Shown piece after piece: positions 1 through 9,481 of a DNA stretch of 64,000 bases. Position 1 is the stretch's first letter; each line of letters begins with the position of its first letter. The notes below the pieces were generated by a model. The model made no database searches. It had not been told where the DNA came from and was given only the letters and a program-made list of their open reading frames with translations. Source of the DNA: Mucidula mucida (taxonomy: Eukaryota > Basidiomycota > Agaricomycetes > Agaricales > Physalacriaceae); NCBI GenBank assembly GCA_015501055.1, contig JADNYV010000007.1:1-64000 (forward strand), read 5' to 3'. A program made the position numbers and the translations under genes.

Positions 1-293
1 TTAGTCAGTCGCTAACACTTAGTTCTTAGTCCGGCTCAATGCCAGCCCCAATGTTGTTCTCTTCTCTGCTGTCTGTTATTTCATGTATACTGTATGTTGC
101 TGCTGAATATGGCGCGCAGACTATCATTTAAAAAGCAACCTGCTGTAAAATACACCCCGCTACCCAGGCCTGAAGTCAAACTGCAAATAAGCTCGTCCGT
201 TCCCTATTAATCCCCTTCATCAGAGTAAGTTGTGTTCCACCATTGACAAGAAGTCGCTGAACATGCAGGCCAGATATTTACCTTAAGAGCTCA

Positions 294-1604
294 CTAGTCA
301 TTCCTGCTCACTTGGTAAAAGGAGGCTAAAGCAAGACTATAACCTGTCAAGCAACAATAAATCATCCTCGTCCTCTTCTTTCTGTCAATGCTCCTCATCA
401 TCATTACTGAAGATATTAATGGTAATTTCTTTAATGACTGGTTTCTTTTTAATGCTGACAGTAGCACTGCTAACCGCAATACTGTTGGTGAATTCAGTCA
501 GACTGAGGAGTAAACTGATGATCACCTAACAGCGGGGGCTTCCCAAGCTCTAATAGATTGTTGTCTGAGACAAGATCAATGACTTCCACTAGTCTAGCAG
601 GCAGACAAAACCGGAGTATGGGTGCCGAATGAGAATCTAGAGTGGATTTTGAAGAAGATGGGACTGTGGCCTGCAGGAACAATGAGGATAACACAGTGGT
701 CCATCAATGAGGCAGCTCAATGGCAGATTTGGATGTTGATGCCATTGGTAGCATTAATGGGGGTGAAGGTAATTCAGTAAGTTTATGAGGATATTTTTGC
801 GGTCTTTTTGCTGAGCGCGGTGATGTCCCCTCATTGTCCAAAGATGAATATGATATCATGGGACGTGACGGCATATTCTTGGTTGGAGGTCTGCCTCTGG
901 ATTCTGAAGCACTCGGTGTCGGAGAGGGCAAGGCAGTTTGCTTGAGCGAAGAAGTCGACATCATAGTGGCACGAGAGCTACTACTTGAAGGCGCATTCAA
1001 AAACATGGTGATAGCGCAAGAGCTGGTACTTAATGGTGCTTTTGATGAACTGGCAGTTTTTGAAGATCAAGCAAGCCTTGGTGGAGGTCGCAATAGTTCT
1101 GCATTAGATTTGGAAGAATTTGGGGCTCTGTCAGAGAGTGCATGGTCTCTTTCATCCAACTCTCTCAGTTGGCGTGCTAGATTGTTGTCGTCTAATCTAT
1201 GCTGCTTCAACTTCTCCTCATAGGCCTCGGTGCACATGATTGTCCTGACGTTCATGATATTATGCCCTCCATATATTGGGATATCTGACAACAATTTTGC
1301 CTTTTCCTTTCGCTTTAGAGTCTGTGCATTGTTGTAGGCAGCAATAGCTTTTGTGGGAATATTGTCCTCATTCCATGTGTTGTTTGTGCCATCCTTTTTT
1401 GATTTCCATTCCTTTCAGCAAATCTATGGGTTGTTCAATATGCATCAAGGGAATAAGACATTGACACACCTCATGCCTTATAGCACCTTTATAGCCCACT
1501 TCTTCTGATATGATCTGGTATGCCCAGTCTTCATTCTGGTCGAACTCTTCCTCTATTTCAGGTGTGGGGGACCTCTCATTTGAGTATATAATCTTCATAT
1601 CCAT
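294..1604 (-). pseudogene. decayed gene for an unrecognised basidiomycete protein
   Basis: I do not recognise the family. Reading leftwards, a coding-like stretch (1604-1368) begins MDMKIIYSNERSPTPEIEEE and runs into a six-A tract near 1391-1396. Dropping one A there joins it to a second good stretch (about 1366-1067) with a basic, Lys/Arg/Glu-rich helical segment. That second frame stays coding-like through a TGA at 1067-1069 and another stop near 704, into Ser/Pro-rich sequence (1006-704, then 694-494). One frameshift plus two in-frame stops in otherwise continuous, biased sequence point to a dead gene or a dispersed repetitive family member rather than introns; no convincing splice sites flank the stops. 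A base-calling error could explain the homopolymer shift but not the stops. Confidence 0.4.
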
Positions 1605-1653
1605 TTATTGCTTCAGCTATCACTGCCTCTCGGCACCCACTGGTGGCTTTTGA

Positions 1654-2722
1654 ATGTCATTATTATCATCCTACCGTCATGTCACTTCTCTTGACCACCA
1701 TACACACTGGCTCCGAATCACTGCTAGTACGCTGCACGATGTCTACTCAGGCCGACAGACCTTTTTGTTGTCTGAAGGTGGCTTTCCAAAACTGCGTGAA
1801 TTCTATGTGCCCCACAGTGATTCAGAGACAGGCCTACTGCTCGCAATGGCCAAGAAAGGTCTTCCGGCCCTCTGCGCTCTTGAGTGAATGGTGGATTGTT
1901 CCAAAAATTGTCACACTACGGACCTTCAGCATCTCCAAGGTGCTGGATTCCTACAGTCCGCAGATAAAGCAGCTCAATTTCCAAACGCTGAATGTGCGAT
2001 CCCATACTGATGATGAGCAGCAATGGACCAATGCAGTCCTCAATCAACTGCCCAACCTCAAGGACCTAGCCATTGGGAATATTGGGTTGTCCATTAACTT
2101 TTCCCCCTCCCTTACTGTCCTATACACCCAAAAGTACAGACACTCCGGCTGAGGTACGCCTGGAATTTGAGGAGCGGGAGTCTTTTGCAGCGGGAGGCGG
2201 GCAATCTTCCCAGTCCGAAAACTGTTTAAGTTCCTCTGAAATTGGACTGGGGCAAACACAACTCAGCGCTCATGGCACAGGAAGGTATAGCAATTGAATT
2301 ATACGAGGATGAGAGCTATAACTGGCGGGAAGTTTGGACTCTTGGAATTGATGTTTAATTTATAGGTTTTCATCATGGACAATACTTTGGTCAAAGTGTA
2401 GTACTCACAAATTGTAAGAATGTTAGACAACTTGATTGACATGACAGTCAAGAACATTCAATGCTTGAGTATTACAACGTAGCAGAGGTATCAGAGGCTC
2501 CGCAATATGGAACGAATGTGCAGTCTTATCCAACTGAATCCCGGCATACCCGGGCAAACCTTGCCACAAAAAGGCCAAGCAATCACAGTTGTTTATGGTC
2601 CAGCAGAGGTAGAGCTCCACAACCAGATGTTGTATCTTCGTAATGGACAATCGAGAGGACAGCTCGTTTGCCATCATATTCTGAGCAGAAACTACACCGG
2701 AGAAAACGCTGCCCATAGGTGA
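1654..2722 (+). pseudogene. remnant of an F-box/leucine-rich-repeat-like protein
   Basis: Pieces of LRR-like coding sequence lie in order in different frames. 1654-1887 includes FPKLREFYVP and GLPALCALE. About 1935-2150 includes QIKQLNFQTLNV and LPNLKDLAIGNIGL. About 2235-2358 includes LKLDWGKHNSAL. About 2460-2722 includes SITTQRYQRLRN and SLIQLNPGIPGQTL. The pattern L-x-x-L-x-L and the phrase 'LIQLNPG' are typical of the C-terminal part of agaricomycete F-box-type proteins, but the F-box itself is not visible. Frame changes and stops interrupt it, and I could not link the pieces with consistent introns, so I treat it as a pseudogene. A multi-intron live gene is the alternative. Confidence 0.35.
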
Positions 2723-2881
2723 GAGCATACAGAGCACTTCATATCGCGTCGTCATCAAGTACCCGCCGGGTGCCAACAATTAGGCAGGCGCGCATTCAAT
2801 CAGGATGCAATGATCTCCAGTACTCAAGATCTAACAACTCTATATAACATCAATGTTTGAGAAGATCTCCAACATGCTGAA

Positions 2882-4203
2882 TTATACATCAGTCGAATCA
2901 GAGGGCACGGAGGTATAGAAGGGGCGATGAGTATCGTCAAGGGCAAACCTCCCAGAGTTGAAGTCCTTATCACGAGGCAGAGGGGCGGTCCAAGTGAGAA
3001 TATGTCTGAGTCGACGAATACGCTGCATGATGTCGTCCGAATCCGGTGACCCGGGTAGTCGCAATTGCTCCTTCGTCAAGCACCGACAGAGGTTTGCGAA
3101 CCGGCGCCGCACATCCGTAATAGTCGGTCGAGAGGATGGGTCTTGCGCCATCATCTCTTGTGCTAAAGGTAGCACAAACTGCAGTGGGGGAAATGTATCC
3201 TACAGAGGGGTTAGAGTAACCTACTGAAGCGCGTGATTCTAGACCCACCACGGCGCAGTGGCTTGTGAGCATGTGGCCAAGGCGAAATATGTCAACAGGG
3301 AAAGGATTGTATCGCCTAGGCGTATTACCGCCTTGTTCAGGGAGGAGAGTTTTTCTATTTGAGTTTAGAGGAGGCACGGTGACCTCAAACGGCACTGCGT
3401 CGGGAGAGTAGCGACGCGATCGACCAAAATCGATGAGGTAGTACCGCGGCCAGCATCGGGTTCGCGTGGTATGTTTTGCGAAGCCTTTGAAATCTAATGT
3501 CATGAACTCAAGAGTCGGATGAAATCCGTGGGGGTATAGGCGTGTGTAGTCGAGCATTATGTTACCGCCGTGAAGATCTCTACAAGCAACATGGTCAGAC
3601 GGAGGCTTTCAAATACGGCCAACACACCGATGGGCAATGAAATGTTTATGGAGGAACTCGACGCCCTGATCAACCTAAGAATACCGGCCGTTCAGAGGAG
3701 AATAACTCACTGACCTCGAATATTTGTCGAAACGCGTCAATGAATTCTCCAACGGTGTCAAAAGGCGGGTCGCTGAACAGACGTAACCGGGGCATTACCA
3801 CGAGCTTAACGTCTTCGGAATGCGGAGACTGAAGAACATCAAGTATAGGTACGGCGTGGTTCTCAGAGTGCTCGAGAAGTGAAGTCAAGTAGAGCGCGAT
3901 TGTCAACTCTTGATCAGGTCCAGTTGTGAGTATTTTCTTCAACATGACGGGTTTATTGTCTGAAATTTTGGTGGCATCTACAATGGTGGATGGATTCTAT
4001 ACACATCCTCAGTCAAGACCTCGACCGTGGAGCCAAAACGTTAAACTTACGAAAGTAGAGGGACCGTTTGGGTCATATTCACGTTCTAGAGGTGTCTTCC
4101 ATGTCGGTTGCCAGCCGGGTTTGAACTTATCTCGAAGCTGATAACCTTGGTCGTGGAGGAATTCGTAGTGCAGCGTCCAGGTCTTCTCGTATTCGTCTGC
4201 CAT
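2882..4203 (-). CDS. fungal protein kinase-like protein, copy A
   Basis: Probable Ser/Thr-type kinase of an agaricomycete-expanded family, about 362 aa. Model (minus strand): exons 4203-4047, 3959-3715, 3665-3628, 3579-3249 and 3199-2882. The start MADEYEK matches the start of copy B by alignment. Seen: beta-3 lysine in VMLKKIL, a hinge region ending in RQIFE, catalytic loop HRDLHGGNIMLD created only by splicing (CATC-G | AGATC), and LIDFG as the DFG motif, followed by SRRY and PFPVDIFRLG in place of a classical APE region. Intron 1 needs a weak donor (GTTTAAC at 4046); the stronger GTAAGT four bases earlier breaks the frame. Intron 4 (3248-3200) removes sequence that is exonic in copy B. The key residues are intact, so an active kinase is plausible. 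No substrate can be inferred. Confidence 0.75.
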
Positions 4204-4263
4204 GGAAGTCAGAAGCAAGTGCTGTCGGGACACGTGTTGTTCGGACAAATTACCGGAGGACAA

Positions 4264-5353
4264 GCATCTAAGAGCTTACAGGGTACATGTATATTTTGGA
4301 CGCAAGCAGTACAGAACAGGTTTAAAGCTGGTCGACTCGTCGCAATGGTGCCAAAGGTCTAAGGGCTCCTTGAGAGACCGGCTGAGGCCAATCGCCGACA
4401 GTTATCGAGGCTCGCAGTCAGGCTGACCCTTTCCACAGAATGTGGATCCTCGCTCTGGCAATTCTGGTGACCTGCAGTGGGGGCGGCGTTCGAGATTCGT
4501 GTCAGCCCAATGTGGTCAAAATTTGGCGATGAATATCAGTATCATTGACGGCAAACAAGCCTCACATCAATAGCCACGACACACTCACGAAATTGACACA
4601 GCTTCGAGATCTGTCGATGGTATAACCCTCTTTTTCACGAACGTTCCTTGCACTGATCCTGTACTCCAATTCCGATACGGAGGAAATCCTGGAAATGAGA
4701 GACCGACAGTAAGAAAGCTGCGCCCGGGGTTACACGTGCCTCGAGGATATGAATCAGTGTATCACACTTTGTAGCCGTGTTCCTCTTAATGGTTGATGTG
4801 CCTCTGGTCAATGTCTTTGTTGAAGTTTCTGGAGTCTGAACTGGAGGTGCGGTACTCGTTTTTGAGTTGCTCAATTGTCGCTCCACGCCTTCGACATGAT
4901 AAACTTCGTCAATGGCAGCATGTCAAGCGACCACAAGCCTGAGGGCAAACTGTTCGGACTCACTTACCGCGTGTTCAGCTGCTCTATGTTGCTGTGGCAG
5001 GGCTGTGAACTTAAAAAAGGGATTCAATGGTACCTTCATGAACTCAGAGGTAGATTTCGCACCGATATCGAACAGTAAGCGCTGACAAGCGATGCGTGCC
5101 ATGTGCATATCGCGATGCGCTTATTGAATAGGGCTAAGAATACATCGTTGTAAGTAAACTTCAGTGTATTGAGCTGGCACCAATATGACTCCCCTTCAGG
5201 GCCTTGGACCCAAGAGAACGAGACCCCACATTCTCAAAATCTCCTTTGTGTTGATGTCAGTCTCGACTGCCACCGAGAAAACACATTGATTCACTTCGTC
5301 AACAGCGAAATAGTTACACTGTTCCGAAAAAATGGCAGTCAATTCGGCAACTC
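4264..5353. other. gap between the two kinase genes, no firm gene
   Basis: No gene is supported. On the minus strand there are two short open stretches that look mildly protein-like: 5108-4923 (MARIACQRLLFDIGAKS...) and 4886-4635 (Thr-rich, then LIHILEARVTPGAAFLLS). They may be exons of a degraded gene or the 3' part of an unrecognised one, but I found no matching splice pair or known motif. At 4285-4345 the sequence resembles 13831-13885, downstream of the amidohydrolase gene (shared ACGCAAGCAGTA and CGACTCGT blocks). Confidence 0.3.
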
Positions 5354-6682
5354 CTACTGCGTCGCATAGGCGTCCAGATCAGAAGCTATACAAGTATAGA
5401 ACGGACGGAGATTATCGTCAAGCGCAGTTTGAGCAGACTGAAAACTAGCGTGCCGCGGTAATGGAGGCGTGCAAGTAAGAATATGTTTGAACTGGCGAAA
5501 TTGCTGAAGCATGTGGTCGGAAAACACATGACCAGGTAATCGCAGTTGGTTTTTGGTCAACTTGAGACAGATCTCCGCGAACAGGCGTCGAACTTCCGTA
5601 ATGGTCGGGCGACATGACGGTTCTTTTGCCATCATTTTCTGTGCTAAAGGGAGAAGAAACTGCAAGGGAGGAAATTTGTCCTTTGAAAGAATTAACAGCA
5701 GATCATGACGTCGAGTCATCATACTGACCACCTCGAAGTGCCACGTCAACATGAACCCGAGCCGGAAAATGTCAACGGGGAAGGGATTATAGCGTCTGGG
5801 GATTGCGCCACTGAGCTCAGGTAAGAGTGTTATGTTTTCCGAGTCCGCACTGGGTTGGGTAGTTTCAAAAGGCAGCTCGTCAGGAGAATAACGGCGCGAG
5901 AGGCCAAAATCTATCAGATAGTAACGCGGCCAACACTGTGTTCGAGTTATGTGTTTGGCGGAGCTCTTGAAATTAGGTGACCTGTCAGTATCAGCAGGAT
6001 GATACCCCTTCGGGTATAGACGACTAGGATCGAGCATTATGTTGCCCCAGTGGATATCTCTTTTTACCAAGTCAAGAGCGGAATTTGGGTGAGCGGATAT
6101 GATACCCACCGGTGAGCAATGAAGTGCTTATGAAGGAACTCGACGCCCTGAAGTGCACCGGTAAGAAGGATACGAAAGAAAGAAAAGTCGGCTGACCTCA
6201 AATATTTGTCGAAATGCATCCACGACTTCACCAACAGTATCAAACCACGGGTCTTCGAAGGTCCGCAATCGGGGCATTACGACTAGCTGGACATTGTCGA
6301 AATGCGGGGACATGAAGACCTCGAGGATGGGAACGGCGTGATTCCCGGATTGATGCTGAAGCGAGGACAAGTAGAGGCAAATGTCGACTTCGTGAGGATT
6401 TTCAGTGATCAGGACCTTCTTCAGCATAACAGGTTTCTGTCAGATGACCGAGTTGCGTCGACTATGCAATATGGTTTCTATAGGTCAATCGTCGGCCAAT
6501 GTCAAGGGAAACGGCTCGAGAAACATTACTGGAACTGTAGGACCATTTGGATCGCGCGCGCGTTGAGATGCGTTTTTCCAGGTGGGCACCCAACCAGGTT
6601 TGAACTTATCTCGAAGTTCATACCCGTGCTCATGGAGGAAAGAGTGGTGTCGCCTCCAGAACTTCTCCAACTTGTTGGTCAT
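5354..6682 (-). CDS. fungal protein kinase-like protein, copy B
   Basis: Paralogue of the kinase at 2882-4203, about 378 aa. Model (minus strand): exons 6682-6530, 6436-6197, 6147-6110 and 6059-5354, all GT-AG and in phase. Exon 1 is 51 codons and exon 3 is 38 nt; exon 3 has the same length as in copy A. Seen: beta-3 lysine in KPVMLKKVL, HRDIHWGNIMLD formed across intron 3 (CACC-G | AGATAT), LIDFGLSRRY, PFPVDIFRLG, and a C-terminal lobe with RPTITEVRRLF. All core catalytic residues (K, HRD Asp, DFG Asp) are present. Intron positions are shared with copy A, so the pair arose by DNA-level tandem duplication followed by strong divergence. Read without splicing, the HRD motif would look lost. Family membership is by motif; the biological role is unknown. 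Confidence 0.8.
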
Positions 6683-6987
6683 GGTCGTGGTCGTGCTCTG
6701 AGTGGCGTTTACTGGTATGCCGTAAGATGATTACACACGAGGCACCAAAACTTAAACATGGAACTAAAGCTTGTCGTCCCTTTACTTGGGAAACTCATGT
6801 ACATCTGCTTCGATGAACTCGTGTTTGACATGCTGTCATAGAACAGGATGACTCGACGAGAACCTCTGTTCTCGTCACTGCCTAGGATCAAATAATGCAA
6901 CGTGCCCTCAAGGCAGCTGTAGCTATAAAGTCTGTTCAAAATGATTTAGTACGTCTCGACATCCTTCTCGCTCCTCCTTCTTTCACA

Positions 6988-9010
6988 ATGCCCTCGAATC
7001 CCTTCAAAGATTTACCTCCTCGGAAAAATACCAGAATTGGAGACGGCTATCTGAAGGACGCCACAGACGAAACGAAGCAGAATTCGGATCAATGGGATGA
7101 CCAAGCCCTCGCTGACCTTCGAGATTTATATACTGAGTACATCCTAGTCCTTTGTTTTCACGGTCCATAGTACTCAACATGCATTTCAGAGCAAAAGCTA
7201 TCAGTGACGTTCTTCATGAACGACTAGATGATTCTGCTGGAATGGCGCCTCTGACGACAGTGAACAAGGGTCTCAACTACCGCCAAATAGCCTATGAAGT
7301 CCAAGGTCGCGCAGAAGTGAGTCCGTATTCATTTTTGTTATGTATATTGACCTCAAGTCTTTGCGCAGCATTTGACGACGACTACAACACAACGTCCACT
7401 CGCCCCACACGGCAGTGCAACAGGTATGGCTAAAACGGACTCTTTAAAGTATTCATATTTGACCATGCTTCAAATGCAGCTGAATGGCAGGAGTAAGTTG
7501 ATGCGATTGCATTCGTATTGTATAGTACTAAACACTTCATTGCACATACATAGACTTACCTCTAAGTGAGACATTGTCCTTTCATTTCCACGGTCTTATT
7601 GACTTTGCATACTAGGGAACGCCTCAAAGTGCTTGTATGTACTTCTATGGCAATGTTTGCTTTCCTCTTGATCTCTCTTCAGAACGAAGATGCGGATTTC
7701 ATGACTGCTCGTCCGCCGGACAAGCAGTCAATACGAACTAGGGCGACCGATGGAGATTCGAGTCAAGGTGACCATGATGACTCTGAGTCTTTTGTGTAAG
7801 TAGCGAGTCTTGACTGACCTTCATCCGCATACTCATTCTGCTTGTAGAATCATCGAGGGACTCCCAGCATCCGCGATATCAATGTCAAGGAAGCACCAGG
7901 CCTCTGCTGCTCCTGCGCATTTGCCCTCTGACCCTCCGTCCCAACCCACTGCTCACCCCAACAGCAGTCGTGACGAAGCCCGGCTTCATGAGAAACGTCT
8001 TGTGCGAAAAACTGAAGCGGGTCTGTTCTATGACGGACCGTCTGCCACGCCCAATATGCAGCAGCGCGGGGACTTCAGCACATCACACCTCACTTCGTTC
8101 CAGAGTGCTCCACAAATTACTCGTGCACCGGCCTATGCATTGCAGATGGCTCCATCTCAGCATTCTGTACCTACCTCGAATTCTTTTGGAACGCGTCCCA
8201 ATGATCAGCGCTTACCACCCCAAGGTGCCCCCCTTCACCATGCTCCTACATATGCCTCGCAGATGCCTCCGTCTCATCGATCAGTCCCTGACACGTACAA
8301 TCCTGCTGCAGTAGCTCCTCTAAGCGCTCAGGAATCAACATCTCAAGACGCTTCGCTCCAGCGCTCTCCTACGTATGCGTCCCATGTCCGTTCGCTCCAA
8401 CGCGCTCCTACGTATGCGTCCCAACTCCCTCTTTCGCATCAGTCAATCCCGCAAGGTCTCTCTTCCGTCGACACTTCTCTGGAACACTCTCCAACGTATG
8501 CTTCGCAGGCCCCTTCATCCCGCCGTTTCGTAGCAGGGCCAACGTCCAGCCAAGCCTATACGTTGCAGGCACCTGCTTCTCAGCGCTATGGCCCCACAAG
8601 TTTCCCTGTCACTAACACTACAGTAGCCAACCGCAAACTGGCGTAACTCCAGCTACGGGCTACATGACGAACCTCCCCGGCGATACTATGGGCGCACCTG
8701 TTGCTAACCAGAATCCCTCTTTGGCGCGCTCCGCCGTCACAGTGCCTACCATGTATCCTCCACTCACCAGGACATGGGTATCTCAACTGAAGGCTATCCC
8801 TACACCACCGGGGACAGCGCCTATGGCCAACAGTACAGCGTTCAGGCTCCGTATGCTAATTCACCTCAGGCCGAGGAGGCGGAAACGCGATATGCTCCTT
8901 TCGATGCGAGGACCGTCCCGCCCTCCTCTTGGCAAACTAGTGACGCGTATGGCGGTAATTCTGGTGCTCAAGCAAGAAATCACCGTCGTCCTCGTTATCC
9001 AGCCACGTAG
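6988..9010 (+). CDS. Ser/Pro/Gln-rich protein with PTYASQ-type repeats
   Basis: I do not recognise a family. It starts at ATG 6988 (MPSNPFKDLPPRKNTR). Exon 1 ends at 7136 with a GTACAT donor and joins at AG before 7191 to EAKAISDVLHERLDDSAG, followed by several short exons. The last internal acceptor, near 7848, gives a long low-complexity exon with repeated PTYASQ-like units between about 8120 and 8560. The N-terminal 100 residues are the only part likely to fold. The 3' part changes frame twice (near 8620, and between 8646 and 8774), each shift equivalent to one missing base. The last frame ends at 9010 with HRRPRYPAT. The frames on both sides keep the same Ser/Tyr/Pro/Gln bias, so this is one gene with lesions, base-calling gaps or unrecognised tiny introns. 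The exon list between 7430 and 7690 is uncertain. Confidence 0.65.
8120..8560 (+). repeat. degenerate amino-acid repeat (APTYASQ units) inside the coding sequence
   Basis: Units of the form APxYAxQ or SPTYASx followed by a Ser/His/Gln-rich spacer recur about six times: APAYALQ, APTYASQ (twice), SPTYASH, SPTYASQ and AYTLQ. Spacing is irregular, roughly 13-45 residues. This looks like a disordered, possibly interaction or phosphorylation-rich tail. Confidence 0.6.
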
Positions 9011-9481
9011 AATTTGCCGTGACATGTTTCGTTGATTTCACTTCATATGCTCTGGCTACGCGTCTTTGATCTGACTCTTTGTTCCTAGTCTCGTCGTGTT
9101 TTTCTGTATATATGTAGGCTCAGGCTCTCTTTTGCCATTGTACGAGTATATTTATTCCATTTGAAAACGTTGAGTGCGGGACGAATGTAACCAAGCAGGT
9201 GAAAGCGAGCGTTACGCGACATATATAAGTAAGGACAGTGATATCGAAAATTGGTAACAAGTAGCGTAGGGGGAACCGTTTCTAGTCGACTGAGCTCAAG
9301 AATATATAACTCGAAGGCATTGGTTCTACATATGTACTATTGAGTGCAGATGAGTTGCTTGCCGTCGACGCTGATGCCGCCCTGAACATCTTGCCACGTT
9401 ACCATTCATGCCGAGCGGTCATCGTCTTGTCATTCTCCGGTTCTTCCGAACGCCGATGTCGCCATCGTGAACATATTGAAC
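9011..9481. other. intergenic, nothing recognised
   Basis: This holds the 3' flank of the repeat protein and the 5' flank of the amidohydrolase gene. An AT-rich ATATATAAGTAAGG lies near 9220, but it is about 260 bp from the next start, so I do not call it a promoter. Confidence 0.3.

Noticed and set aside
834..1223. 129-codon plus-strand open frame
   Set aside because: Antisense shadow of the Ser/Pro-rich minus-strand remnant; its composition mirrors that sequence.
3560..3640. Kinase copy A as a pseudokinase lacking the HRD Asp
   Set aside because: The apparent HRC arises from reading into the intron; splicing restores HRD.
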